Shown here: positions 36,042 to 52,399 of the stretch, piece after piece
Layout: the number at the start of each line of letters is the position of its first letter
How positions within the stretch are numbered: position 1 is the stretch's first letter
Assembly: GCA_000149265.1 (NCBI GenBank)
Contig: CH002614.1
Span: forward strand, 249,380-313,379
Length of the DNA: 64,000 nt
Direction of reading: 5' to 3'
Source of the DNA: Ciona savignyi
Lineage: Eukaryota > Chordata > Ascidiacea > Phlebobranchia > Cionidae
Translations under genes and position numbers: made by a program
Notes under the pieces: model-generated
Database searches by the model: none
Seen by the model: only the letters and a program-made list of their open reading frames with translations
Told to the model about the DNA's origin: nothing

Positions 36042-36075
36042 TGTATCGGTCGCGTTAATCATTCGGCCACAAGTA
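36042..36075 (-). mobile_element. SINE family A fragment
   Basis: On the minus strand it reads GTGGCCGAATGATTAACG and CGACCGATACA, the head of the element at 23674. The rest is lost. Confidence 0.5.
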
Positions 36076-36574
36076 CACTAAGACCGTTTTTAAGTTCGAA
36101 TTGGTAAAAAAAAAATTGCGACCTCAGGTAAATTGTTGAAAAACAATTATTTAAAATATATGTGAAAATGGTTGTAGGTGGCCACAATTTAATCCGATAT
36201 TGGTAAACTTGCAATTACCAATTGCCTATTCATGAACATGTTATCCCTGATGTAAATGCATTTTCAAATGTTTACAATGTGTTTTCATTTATTAGTTGGT
36301 CCGATTTATCACCCAAATAAATCTTTTTCATGTTTTTTTGAAGCAGAAAATAGTTAATCATTTTTATTACCATCATTTGTTGCAAATGTACTAGCCATTT
36401 ACAGCAGAGAAGAACCAAGCATGATTATTATACACACATGTTTTTGTGTCCGAACACTCCAGACGTTGTTTTTACCTCAATATGTAAATTCATCTAGTCG
36501 CATATTTTAATCATACTATTTTTGAATTTATGGTTTTGACCTACATAAGAGTTAAATGTTTATTTTTTCATCAG

Positions 36575-36688
36575 CAAGTGGGAGTTTCGTGCTCCGAGTT
36601 CGAACACCATTTGGCTTGATACCACATGCACGTCTAAGCGTCCTGATTGGTTGACCATATCAAAGCACTTCACATCGGCGCCATACAG
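36575..36688 (+). CDS. Candidate internal exon, unassigned
   Basis: It has a strong acceptor (TTTATTTTTTCATCAG) and donor (CAG|GTAATT) around 114 bases. One frame is open: KWEFRAPSSNTIWLDTTC, continuing to HFTSAPY, needing phase 2 on both sides. No family recognised. It does not join in frame to the candidate at 35677, and one open frame of this length is easily chance. Confidence 0.2.
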
Positions 36689-36699
36689 GTAATTCTACT

Positions 36700-39600
36700 T
36701 TCCACCGGGAATTATATTTGCAAGTAAACGCAATAAAGATAATTATTATAAAACAGCTATAATGCTGTACAGTGGATTCTTAAATGCCCAATCGCTTTTC
36801 ATTTATTCATGCGGTGGTTATATGAACGTTTTATTAATTTAAAGAGGAACAAAGTAAATTATGCATGGGCGGAAATCCGTGAACAACCTTAATCCACTGT
36901 AATCCCACAATTGCCTTAACTCAATAATTAGATATAGAAGTATTTTCTTACGCAATTAAGTCGCGCACTAAAAACCCATTTAAAACAATTCCTTGACAAG
37001 TGTCAGCAGCTAAACGATTTCTTAAACATCAACAAGCGCAATGTAAGATTATTTACTCCCGAACCATTTTGCACCTCATTACATGCCATACTTCTCTGAA
37101 ATTATTTTAATTTTTTATTAGTTGTCATGCTCATCTCGAACAACTAATGAGCTAATAAAAACAGTTCACCGCTAAATACATGTTGTCAGGATCGTTGGAT
37201 AAATGAGACTCATTAGATGCTTACTGCGGTGATTAAATTTTTATGAATTCTTAGATAATTGTTTTATGCGGTTTTAGATTAAAAATATACTTTTGTCGTG
37301 AAACGAAAATACTCTTATAATGCATAATATCCTTATAAACCGACCCATTTTCACTTTCCCTATTTTGTTGACTAAAACCGACTTTATACGTATAATTTGC
37401 ATCCAACATACACGTTTCAGTTAAGACAAATATGAGAGTTTGCTACAGCTACGGTATAAAATTTTATAGAACCAGGCACCGCCTTCGCTATTATTTAGTA
37501 CGTAGAAAGACCTTGAGTCTTAATCTCAACGATAGATTTTATAGCTGTACCAACAACCGTTAATAGTGTATTTTTATTCAAAGGTTTGCGCAGATCAAAG
37601 CCACTTTATTGTCACAATATTTACTGGAAGGTTCTCTGGTGCGATCACAGCCTATAGTTTGGCCTAACTATACGAATGGCATGCACTCTGATGACGTCAG
37701 CTAATGATAGCAGCGGGCAAATTTTCGGATCCGTTCCGGGTCTAGTAGGCTTCACATATTTCCGACAAATTCGTAGGTTGCGATGAGATTTTCACTTCGT
37801 TCCCACGCACCGCGGTGTACAATTGCATCGCACTAACCAGGGTGGCGGCGGTTGGTACAAGGCTTACTGTACACACATGTAACTGTGTATATGAAAACAG
37901 ACTCAGTCTGCGGAAGTATCTATGTTGGTCTGGGGTTGCGGTGGGAATTTTATACCTTGCGGGCAGTTACAGTTGAACGGTTCGTCGATAGCACGTTGCT
38001 GCCACTCTTCCTAAATTATTCTTGTAACATAACTTAATGTTAAATAATTGTAAAATTCATTCAAAAAATTTACTATTAAATAATTTTAATAAATTAAATG
38101 TTTTACGGCCTTAACCTGATTAATCTGATGACGTCACAATGTGGATGACATGAAAATAGAGTGAAATTCTCCCAAAAATGTTTGCATTTCTCTATTCAAG
38201 TTTGCGGTATCCAAAGTTATTTTTGCGTGCCGTGACAAGCGTGTGGGCTAACTCACTTTTAATGTGTTTTCCTCTTACGTGTTATAGTGTAAAAGCAGTG
38301 GTTCATTTCCTGATTGTGAAAATGTTCGACTGTGGTTTTGATAGTTTTGTCACAGTCCTACATAAACTTCATCTCACTATACCGAACTAACACACTGATA
38401 TTTCTAGACGTTTATATGAAAGCCAAATTAATCCCAATTTTTTGAAATCGTAAAATATATATTAGCCATGATGGAAATCCTCTCGTGCTTGACAGAATCC
38501 GCGAAGCCATGACGAATTCTTCGTCTCCATATCGGGTTGAAGAGCGCTCAAGAATGAGCACTTTCCCCGAGGGTTAAGTGGCCTCTAAACCTGGCCTTTC
38601 CTGCGATTACGCCCGAGCCAGTTTTGTTTTAGCGACCCTGTTTACTTAAGAAAGCCGGCCAACTTGAGTTGTCCTACGCTAGACTTAGTCTATTTCCTCT
38701 GCGCTTATGCTGGTCACGGTAGGGTCACGATGCCTGCTGCGATATATAATTTGGTCGATGATCGATCTGGGTGGCAAACCGACTCTTTACTCGACAGAAA
38801 ACATTGCAAACTTCTCTTTAGCGTTCGTATAGTAGCTCGCCTATATGGGACTTGTGTATAATGGTCGATTAATCAAATACTGTAGTTTTAAATACAGGAC
38901 TTGTAAAAACAGCTTACAATGATTTTCCCAATTCTTCCTTAACCTGAATTTTCACGTCTACTGATTAGTTTATTTAATTTTGCATTCATTTTCCTAAAAT
39001 AAAAAAAACTTTTGAAAATTCATAAGTCGAACATTGCACCCATTATAAATGACGTAATTCAGTGGCTGCGCGATTTGCTCGACACGGGTCGGTGATTACG
39101 TTTGCCACTCGTTTCGTTCCAGATAAAACGACTCGATTTTTGTTGCCAAAACCTTTGAGGGAAAGTGATTTGTAACGGAGTCGCGTGCCTTACTTTACCT
39201 CTGTTTTAATCCAAGTCCGCACCCAACTGATGTATCGTCAGAAAGACATATGCTATGAAAATTTAAACCATATAATATCCATTAATTTACGTACATGTTC
39301 TATTAGTTTTATTTATATTTTGCCTGCTTCACTTTTCTTACGTTGGGGGTAGTCAACAGGATCGTTCGCAGCAATTTTACGAAATCGGTCCAATATTTAC
39401 CTCTTGCACGGTTTAAAGCACCGACACGGTGTTGGGAACAGAAATTTTGTTTTCTTCTTAAGATTGGTTTTGTTAGCTTCGCCGTTTCCTTGATACCGGT
39501 CACAGAATGTTGTTTGTTCCAAATATCGATAGTTTGGTAGGGTTCCAATGATTCAATCGTTTAGGGCTATTTAACCCCCACCCCGGCCCACTTCTCATAC

Positions 39601-42600
39601 TAGGGTGACTTTTGGTGTAAAATAGGCAACTGGTTGCCGATATAGTCACTACCCGTCTACCACACCTTGAAATGTGGTGATACGCTAATACGCAAAACGT
39701 GGGCGTAAGTAAACTATTTTGGGAAATTGTAAGAGTACTGACAGGCTTTTTTAAATAAAGAATAAATTAAACATCTAAATACCCGCTCGCTATTGTTTCC
39801 CTTTATACAATTAAACATAGCTATCCACCAAACCACAGACATGCTTTGCAGGTGCGCTGCAACTTTACATTGCCAAAGTAGAAGAGTTCGCTCAGCATTG
39901 AGATCTACAAATTAGAATTGCACTACATGGCGACATTCCCCCCAATGGAATGATATTTCCCGTCGCGTGTGAATATGGACAATGGTCAGCGGGAACAAAG
40001 GGCCACGCGACCACATTTGCTTCGTCATAAAACCTCCCACTCTTCAGCACGAGCTGCCCAAGGTGGACTGCTCGAGCGGAAATCCATTGTGATGTTGCAG
40101 TGTCGCTTCGTTGGTGACGGAATAAAGCGAAGTGTTTCTAACAAAGAAGTTACAGTCGGTGATGCGAGACAATTTTATTTGACGAGCTACAAACAAAAAG
40201 GTCACGTAATAACTACACATCCACCGAAAATTATCTTATTCACCAATATGGCAGCCAGGGGGATTCCTACAACTGTATCGGAGTTTATCTTAAAATAAAC
40301 CTCCATTGAGCGCACACGGCGTGGCGACTTGTCTTCAATTTTCGAATTGGTGTTCAGTTGCAACGTGTGAGAGTGACGCATGGATACATGGCTACGAACA
40401 GCGTGTGAAATGCCTAATATGGAACGCTGCGCTTGAAACAATAGAATATGGGAACAGACTCAAACAGGTTTCGACAATTGCTCATGCCGTCGTTGCCGTA
40501 ATAGAGTTGCTGCACCGATATATACGCAGTAAGGACATCAATCCGGTTGATACTGAAATGCAGATTCAGTGGTTAATTACCCGAATAGTTTATACGACAA
40601 ATAAATCCATATTTTCGAAGAGATTATTGTAATGATTGTAAACAAGGAAGTGCTCTGAGCAGTATATTCTGTGGTTTGCCATTTAAAAATATTCATAATT
40701 TGAATAATAAAACTTTTTTTTGAAATTTGATTTATCTATGGCAATTTATGCAGTGGAAATGATTACTCTATACCCACGTGTATATCGTTACGACTTCTCC
40801 AAAAGTTAAACGTTTAGGTTATCTTTACGCATGAACGCTCAATGCCCGCCTGTCCCACGGCCCCAGAACGCACTGCGTAAATACGTGTGAGAACAAAACC
40901 AACATTTGAGAGTGGAAACGTACTAATGTGGTTTGAGTCACAATTTGTAAAATGATTTCAGATCCGCCTACACGACTGACACTAACCAAAAAAGCATTTT
41001 ATTTATTTTATATAATAAAAGCATACCTTGTTGATAATATGTTTATATTGGTTCATGTGTTAAAACAATTATGTTCGAAGTATTTAGGCTTAATTTACTC
41101 GTAGGCTGTGTAAACAGCGTGAACGCATCTTTGTTTACCAGCCCTGCTCATTGCTTGTGCTTGTGAAAGTGAAAACGTCGCGGCACTTTCTCTACAGTGC
41201 TGACCAATTTCACAGTATGTGTGTCTTGAACCAACTGAAGGACGCACTTTAAATGCTATTCTTGGCAACACTGGTTTCAACAACACTTAGATCGATTCAG
41301 TTCTACTCGGAGAATTCAACTGTTTACAAATCAATTAACGAATAAGGAAATAGCCACGTTACGAGTTCTAGCAGTTTATTTCACGCTTTGTAAACGGATG
41401 AAGTGATTATTTTTCAATATGGCAACCACCCATATGTAGTAATTTTTTCCCCTAAACGAGACCATCTCCTAAAAGAATGTATTTTCTTATGTTTGACTTT
41501 GTTTTGGATCACAAAGGAAGAAAATTAATTCGCCAACACATTTTTACAAATTTTCAGAAATTAGTTAAAAATCAGCCTCAGATGGAAACACTGGAAGTAA
41601 TGGCACTCCAGCAGCAAGTGGAGTCCACGCATGTTGGAACGCGTGTTCCATCCTTGGAGCGCACTTGAAACTCAACATAGCTCATTACTCCCGTCTCACT
41701 ACATATTCTTACCACCTTGATTTCTCTATGTCCAGTACTTTTTAATTCCACCTATGAAAGTTTGTTATTTGTTTTTATTTGCACGTTCTTGTGGAAAGTA
41801 ATTTGTTCGAGTCATGACCAACCAGTTAAAATTTTAACATTTATTTATTCAAACTTTATAACATATGAAAGCGTAATTTTGCATTTTTGTTCTGAGAAAC
41901 GTGTTTTTTTTAATCCAGATTTAAAAAGGTCAAATGAAGGTTCTTTGTCTTATTTTAAAAAATCATGCTCAATTTTAATTGGACAGCTAATAACATTGAC
42001 CAGAAGCTATAATCAATGTCCCAACTAATTCCACTTTTTGTTCAAGTATCAAAAACTCATGGTCCGAGCCAGGAACAAAAGGTGGATTTTGATCAGGCGG
42101 TGTGTGCAATCAATATTCCCCCTGGAAGGGTCTTTTGTCCTGCTTGGATTAACTTTAGATTACATGACTGCTTGGAGAGAAAAAACAGCTTATTAATAAA
42201 CCACCAATGAATATTGACAATGCCTATACGTCTGCCGTTCTGCGCCTTGCCGTCCTAATGATTAATTAATTTAATTCGTTGGAGAAGTACAGAACACGAG
42301 ATGTCTGGTAGTAAGACGCATCTCCAATAACAATCAGATTTGACAAAATATAGCGCAGGAGCCAATTCTTTTCTTTCCATTATTTTCACCACGGATTCCC
42401 ATTCTATGAAGCCATGTTGTACCGCGTCGCTATTTGTCGTCACGGTACGACGTCACAGTGCACATTATGACCACTTTACGTTTCACTTGGCATTAGTTTG
42501 AAATTTTATCCATTGCAATCTACAAGAAAGTCTGTTGCTTTTGCGTTACATTTGTAATTCCTCGTCCTGCTTTGGTTTTACATAAAGGTAAATGGTACAC

Positions 42601-42900
42601 TGCAAGTTCTCACTACTTATCCTTGCAATTCCTGTCTGGTTATGCATTTTTTATTTTTTATATCAGCCCAACTTTTTACACCAGGGGAGGCATGCAGAAC
42701 CGTGCTGTTAACCCAAAACATTAAACCCAGATTTTTATGGTTTAATGTTTAAACCAAGTTTACATTAAACTACGATTCTACATACCGACCTAAGTTTACT
42801 ACTATTATTCATACCTACGTTTTTATCCTTGTTTGTAAATCAAGCACAAATAGGGTATAAAACGCTGACTTCGTTGTAAAAAGAACATCAAATATTTGGT
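36700..42900. other. No gene supported
   Basis: Long stretch of AT-rich DNA with many short frames. It includes two neighbouring plus frames at 39969-40298 and 40306-40632 that I do not recognise. It may hold regulatory DNA downstream of SoxB1 or exons too divergent for me to see. Confidence 0.35.
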
Positions 42901-42909
42901 TGATTTCAT

Positions 42910-42915
42910 TTTATT
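42910..42915 (-). promoter_or_regulatory. Possible SoxB1 polyadenylation signal
   Basis: AATAAA on the minus strand about 1.1 kb after the SoxB1 stop. A variant ATTAAA lies closer (43443-43448). Which is used is unknown. Confidence 0.3.
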
Positions 42916-44000
42916 CGTCACTACATTTCACTAAACAGGGCCGGTCAACAGCAAAAAACGCAAAAAGAAAAATTGAACGCTCTTTTTTCGTGTTAGTTCA
43001 CATTTACAGTTGTTAGTACCACAACCAGTGCGCTATATATTCTCATAAGAGCGGCTTTCAGTACGTTTTATGCTACATTATACAGTGACAGTGTTACGGT
43101 TGTAGTGGTTCGTGTTATCGACATCATTACAGCCATTTCAAAGCTGCAATACATTTGTGGGGCAATGCATTTTCATTACAAAGTGGTAGCCAAAATCAGA
43201 AGGGTTAAAACAATGACGGGCATCGATACAAAATGCCGCAAAATGAAAAAAATCGAATTTGATTTACAGTAAGTTTGATGTGAACATGGCACTGCGCTGC
43301 ATAACATACTACACTACATGTTGGGTGCTGAAGACCCAGAAGTAGATTTCTGCAGATTGGTCAAACATCTACTTTCAAAAACTAAAAGCAAAGAACTATC
43401 AGACACGGAACGGACGACTAATTCAAATTTATAAATACATCGTTTAATGTAATGAGAAAAAATGATGAAGTTTAAAAAATCAACAATCTGAATAAATTAG
43501 GCGTCCGAATATAGGTAAAATGTATGTACATTATTTTTACTTCTGCAATATATCAGTGCTGTTACATTGGCATAGACTCCTCATGCAAAATCAGTGGATA
43601 CAATAAATAAACATGGTACTAAAAGTGTAGGGTTTTTAACTTGAAGACTGTTTCTTTGCAGACCAGTATGGATTGGTCACATTAAAATTAAATGGAAAGG
43701 CACGTGCGGCGAAAACTGTACAATGAAAACATTGGTATCACATTATAAGGTACAGCATACATCAATGCCAACGAACCAATTTAGACCAGCACCGCTGGAA
43801 TATAGAGCTATGAATGTATAGCTTATGTACATAATCACAGTCGATAGCTTAAATTACATTAAAATAAAACTGGTTGATGTTACTGTGATAGGTTTTAGTG
43901 TCCTTCGTTTCTGAGACCCTGGGTACCACGCGAGCCCAACAGGTTAGTTTCAAACCCAGGTCCTTGAACTTTCCATTGAGTGTAAGAATTGCTCTGCTCT

Positions 44001-46452
<2,452 letters not shown>

Positions 46453-46606
46453 GAATTCGTTTTGAGAGGATTCTTTGAAGAAAGCCGGGGCTGATGGGAC
46501 GGAGGCGAGGTTTTTGTAAGCAACAAGATCCAGCTTGTCGATCAAGTAAGACTTGGAAGATAGTTTTTTTTAACGAGTTGTATGACGATTGATAGTTTCT
46601 ATTTGA
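46453..46606 (-). other. SoxB1 5'UTR (154 bases) after acceptor
   Basis: The acceptor-like AAATCTTGCAG ends at 46607. The following 154 bases contain no ATG, which fixes 46452 as first start codon if this site is used. The site could be cis- or spliced-leader trans-splicing. Confidence 0.45.
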
Positions 46607-46619
46607 CTGCAAGATTTAA

Positions 46620-49600
46620 AAATAAAATGAGTTTAAATTCTCGTCGGTGAAGCATAATGTCTAACTTGCAAATAGAAAATTTAAATACAATAAAGTGCTT
46701 GCCTGTATAAACTATAATTTATTGCGTTCTAGAATAATCATTCCAATTTTAACTAGCTTGCATAGAAGATTCTTATTGGTATTGTACTACAAATTTACGA
46801 TAGGTTTTAACAATTGAAATCTCAATTGTCCTTCCCGACACTGAAGGGGTCTTAATAATCTATAGACTCATAACTTTCGGCCAAGACAATGCCTGAATAG
46901 ATGCTGACAATGCCACTATGGAGTCACAAAAGGCTGAATGAATGAAGTAGGCATCTCACTGCTCGCCTTTATTACTCGACAAACGACCTTTCTCTCGTTC
47001 CATGAGCTTATCTTCGGGAAGACGAAAGCTCCCTTTTTCCTTTCGTTGCGCGTCAGAATTTAACGACCAACCATCTAAATTGCTGGCTATCTTGGAAAAA
47101 ACGTGGTCATAGTGCAGCCACAGATAAGGCTCCAGAAAAACATATTTTAAGGCCACATTATAAAAAATATGATTGTCAACCAACATATGAAACATTTAAA
47201 TCGCCTCAAAATCACATAACCTTATAATAGTTAATTCCAAAGCAGCAATCATTTCAAATTTATTCACGGTAAAGTGACATCACCCGTTTAAAATGTTTTA
47301 TTTACACTCTCCAATTTGCTACAGTTTAGTTTTGCCGTATTTCGGAACTATTGAATTCATTGCATTGTTAGCGACAAAGGCATCGTCCATTCATCCCTCC
47401 TCTACAAGCACTTTTAACAATTCATAAAACTACTCAATGCCTGGATTAGAATAGCCTGGTTTTGTTCTTTCTGATCCCAAAGCCAATTCTGACCAGTGTA
47501 AATGCCATGCGATCTTACGTACACTACGAATGTTAACTTTGGTCCAGTTATCCAATTCCGGAACGTTAGCATCCGAAATTTATATATATTAAAGAGGGTC
47601 TTCACGTGTTTGTCACATAAAAAGTTGCGCTTACGTTCGAACGACGTAAACCTAATTTTTATACAGTACCTTACCGATATATCGCTGTCTTTTTGATAAA
47701 ACTTTCATTGAAATACCAGTTAAAGCTGAACTAAGCTTGCTCGCCTAACCTAAGCATCCATAGCATGGAGATTTCGATGGGCTCAAGTGGTTCCTGACAC
47801 TCAACATCGCCGAAAACACGCGCAGTACGTTATTAGGTTTCGTCCTATGGTTGACAAGTACTCAGTAATTTTTTTCGCTCTTTTTAATTCAATTCACTGT
47901 TTGTTTCTGCCCACGCTCTGCTCGGTCGATTTTGGCGTGAAGTGGGACGGCCGAGCGGCACCCCCGGTCCCACTTACGGGGCGCTGTCTCTGGGGGCAAG
48001 TTGTGTTTAATGGTTCAGTAGCAACGGGAAATGGTGCAATTCTAGACCATCAATGGACGAACATGGAGAGCAAAGTGTTCTATTTTTATCTTCATGGAGT
48101 TATGAAGAAATAAACTGGTTTGCCCACTACTCGGCCGTCAGCTGGTAAAATTGCATCGCCTGGTTTATAAAAGTTAAAGAATTTGTCCAACGAAAATGAA
48201 TCAAATTCTTACCGTTTACAGTGATAACCACAAAAGTTTTAGGACCGCCTGTCATCACCGAACAATTCATTTCCGACCTCTCCGACAAAGCGAGCTTTCC
48301 CCAAGCAATGCTGAAAGATTCGATTCAAATTTGACAGATCGCTTCCTTACCGACTCACCTAGTTGAACACTAAGAGTTCGATTCACTTGTTTAGTTTTAT
48401 CGGTGTAAGCGAAGGTAAAGAAAATCTTGTTTTAAACATGATTTACTGAGTTTATGGAAATAATACACTGATAGGGGTCAGATGAAATGAGCCTTGTATA
48501 TTTTTACAAATCACGCGTCTGTACCCATAGTCTTAGCATTTTACATTGCGTATTGCAAAGTTATCCATCAAACCGTTAACCATTAGCATGTTGCATGAAT
48601 GATTGCGTGAGACGGCTAAGTGAATCACAACCTGCTATCTGCCAGGAAACGCTCGAGGGATTTTGTGTAAATAAAAACATCCCCAGCAACCGCATTGGAC
48701 CCAAGCGAAGCTCACTACTCTACAGGGGTATTTCCTATACACCCTGCCTGTGTGTAGGAGGTGAAATTCACCCACACGCTTACGTAGGTGCAATTTGAGT
48801 GGACACGCTTCTCTTTACAATTTACATTAATGTTACACTTGAAGACATATTAAATGTCATTTAATTGGTCCTGCTGCTTTTTTAACCTACAAGTCAACTT
48901 GGATTACAAGATTATAGTAATATAAAACGCAGTATATTAGGTAAACTAGTTTACTGACATGATTGCGTGTGAGATACGTCTCCAAATAACACGTTAAACA
49001 GATCCCTAAAATGATGACTTTTCTGGACGTATGTAATTTGCATTAATAATGTAATAGGTATAATTCTAACTTGCTCCTAGCTTTGTCGGCATCACGTCCA
49101 ATGAATAAATCATACGTTTCTGCAGCCAATAAGTATGGTAAATGTCACCAATTAGGGTTTATTAAGTAGCCAGACATCAAAGCATGTAACATAATAGAAA
49201 TAGTAGCTTGGTGAAAATAATACTCAGGTGACGAATATTCGTGTCGTGAAATATTATCCTAGAAACCGAATGATTCAGTCCTCGGTACAGCTTTCTTCCG
49301 CTGCTACCGTGCAAAGGGGGAGAGTGAAATATCTCAAAGGCATTCGTAGTCACTTTTGCTTTAGACTATACTTTATTTGGACAAATGTGGGGCATTGTTT
49401 TCGTTTATATTGTATTGTAAAAGGTTTGCCAAAAAAGGTGGCATGCGCACAGTGAATAAGTGAACGAAAGTGGGTTCAACAAAGGCAAAGAACTTTTCTT
49501 TTTACGATATATCATCCACACAAAATATTATACTCGGGTTAAAATTTTGTAAATTGGTGATTTGATTTTATAACTTTATTTTATTTGAAACGGTCTGGAA

Positions 49601-52070
49601 ATCGTTAGTTAAAAAATAAAAAATGTTCTCATTTCTTATCATGTGTGCTGTATCGTTGAACTTGCTTTAGAATACTAGAACTACGGTGTAAGCTCCAAAT
49701 CGGGTTCCAGCATAGATAATCGAGAATCGTTATCGCTGTTTAGAGTGCATCTATTGTTCCGGATGACAATGGCTGTTATCATTCTCGATCATGGATTCGA
49801 ACCGACCCAGTTTGAGGAAAGCACCTTAAGTCGAAATGCTAACACTCGATCGGCTGCTACCTGGCAAAATACGGCCTCTATGACACAAATTTCCCGCCGA
49901 GGTTGAGATTTAGTCGGTCTTGGCCAGGCGCAGACATCCTCTATTTGCGTGTTTTTGTTTTGCTGTTTGCACTCGACACCATCTTAACCCCATAAAGATT
50001 CAACTCGGGGTGTTGTTGTTTATAATGAAGCTAACACACACAGAGAGCTTTGCTCACCTGATACGCGGGGTGCTTGTGGACCACAAATGTTCATTGATTC
50101 CATTTCTGCAATGGAAGTATAATGTTAAATATTATATAGTTTTATTGTACCACACATACACAAAATATCGAAGCTTTAATAACATCAATACGATTGGATT
50201 CATTGACTTAGACTCATTTGTGCTTTGATATTACAATGCTGCTCTCATATTTGCAGGCATACACAAGTTTCAACTTGTTGCAGAAATCACGTTAAATCCA
50301 TCAAAATGTGTCTTTTAATGCGATGCTTCTGGGAGTGGGCAGTCATGCCGTTTCAAAAAAAACTCGCAAGCACGGCCGGGCAAATACGTTCACAATTACT
50401 TGTGTATGAAAGGCATTAGGCAAGTCCAATCTGGCCTTATAGAGAACCGCAATATTAGGGCTCCGGCACGCAATGTTGTGACGATCTGCTTATTTTAGCC
50501 ACCGACGCCAGACTAGAATAACAAAGCCACGAAACCAACGCTATAATTCATATTTTACACGATATAGCGTTAAAGTATTTGATTTCTTCGGTGAACGTAT
50601 TTTCCCGCCCAAAAAGCCGAACGTGTAATTAGTGCCGGCCAAATAGTTTGCACTGCAAGTACCAAACCCTGCTTCGGTTCTTTTGATCCCAATTCTACAT
50701 TAAAATCTAGCCTGCGTGCCAACTATCCAAATATTTATCTTAGTTATGATGAGTTAGACTGTTAGTCTGGCTTATAGAAACAAAACCGTTCCCGTGGAAT
50801 ACCTCGGAACTCAGTTTTGCCTCAAATTCCAATGATTCAAAGATAAAAACATTGTCGGAATCATTTACTACAGCAACGAAATATTGTTCCAGTTTTCTTG
50901 TCCATTAATCATGTTTTTTTTTCAATTTCTTAACTGTATAAAAACAATAAACCTTACTTTATAAAAAAATCGTAGAATGCACTGAAAATGTTTAAAATAT
51001 GTGGTATGTGGTTTGGTTTACTTGTAAGTGTGGCGCATTCATAAACAATTGTTTTCAAGAGAATCAATGCTTTTTGAATTAACTTATGTCAATAGTTGAA
51101 AATTTCCCAGCCCTAAGTGGCCTTACGTGATCTCGGTTTGTTGCCCCATTGTTCAAGGCCGGCTCTCTCGCACCCTTTGAGCGTTTGGTCGGTGGCAAAA
51201 TAATAATAACTTTCGAGCCATACCCCTATTGTTGCGGTTCTTTGTACAGCAATGAAGGCACACTTTACGAATTGTAATGCTGGGAGGCAAGGGCCCTTGG
51301 CGTGATTGTACTGTCATTGTTGCCATATTTTGATCACCAAGTCACCATTGTGGCGATATAAAGAGGCATTCTCATTGATAGTATTGTTACACAAGGGTTA
51401 CGAACCCTATTAACTAGTCAAGTCCCCCAATCAAAAAGGTCTATACAATAGGATTTCCTATTTAAACCGTTTAACCCGTATTATTGCGTTCAGTCCTTGT
51501 GTTTTAATACACTTCCAACCTAATTACAATACTTTGATGAACAGTTGTTTACTTAAATAATTTAATCTCCGATTTGCACCAATACAATTTTTAGTGTAAT
51601 TTTTACTAAATTATATAATATACTTTACAATTTTGAATATAGAAATACAGCTAGGAATACCCACATCTATCATTGTATAATGCATTAGTTGAAGCAGAAT
51701 TGCTGCGGTTCCCACATTGAAATAAACGGCGTAAAATCGTTGAGAAAGCGTTTCTACTCCCTTAGGAATATAAATCACCACAGAACGCTCGTTAAAATGT
51801 CAACTACTTTCTTGTGCGGAGTCTTTCGTTGGTTTTTAAAATGTACGATCTTTGAATGTTTTTAAATCTACTCATAATTCGTTCTCTGGGTGAAATGAGA
51901 TTTTGAGGGAAACCCTTTCTTAATTCATGTTTAAGTTCGAATAAATTGAATTATTTTAAGAATTTTGTGACGTAAAAATCCCACAGCGCTAAACAATCGA
52001 GGATTATTACCTCACGGAGGACACCGTTACTGAGGTGTCCTAACAAAGCATGGGGGAGACAAGCTCGACT
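46620..52070. other. SoxB1 upstream region, no gene seen
   Basis: About 5.4 kb without a defensible exon. A SINE lies at 49785-49866. It may carry SoxB1 control elements; none can be named from sequence alone. Confidence 0.4.
49785..49866 (-). mobile_element. tRNA-like SINE (family B)
   Basis: On the minus strand an A-box-like GTAGCAGCCGATCGAGTG is followed by GTTAGCATTTCGAC and a perfect B box GGTTCGAATCC. The arm pairing is poor for a real tRNA, so I call it tRNA-derived. Confidence 0.5.
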
Positions 52071-52073
52071 CAC

Positions 52074-52394
52074 CGGCGATGCGGTCGCGGTCGAAACGAC
52101 GCCCTGCTGCGGTGCGACGTTTTTATAATCGCCGATCTCCCCGGGTTGAAGCGGTGCTTCGAAATTAGGGTCAGAGTTGTTCCTGTGCTCGACGCAACGC
52201 GACAAATCGCGGAGGGTTAATTCGATTCTATTGTCTTTTTGCGCTCGTGGCCGTGGGAATTCCGTACAGTCGACTCTGACGTCATCAGCGCTGCATCGAG
52301 TCCAAGAAATTCGTTTGCGCGAATGGATCATTAGCGAACACCCTAAACCGTCGTAATCCAATGTTTCGGCGCCAAGCCAGCTTTTAATCCAGGT
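52074..52394 (-). CDS. Strong exon candidate, unassigned protein
   Basis: It is 321 bases long, clearly more GC-rich than its surroundings, with acceptor CTTTTTGCCGACAG and donor CCG|GTGAGT. One frame is open throughout (107 codons, phase 0 both sides). It begins TWIKSWLGAETLDYDGLG, has a basic patch SRKRISW, a charged middle, and ends QQGVVSTATASP. No family recognised. A full CRE (TGACGTCA) lies inside it. It lies 5.5 kb upstream of the SoxB1 acceptor on the same strand. It may be a distal SoxB1 5' exon or belong to another minus-strand gene. Joined to SoxB1 exon 1 its frame would not be the Sox frame. Confidence 0.4.
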
Positions 52395-52399
52395 CTGTC

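Noticed and set aside
39969..40632. Two adjacent plus frames (109 and 108 codons)
   Set aside because: Different frames, no recognisable domain, no supporting splice or start signals.
47787..48113. 108-codon plus frame
   Set aside because: Unrecognised, no splice sites; a GC-rich patch in its middle is the only coding-like hint.
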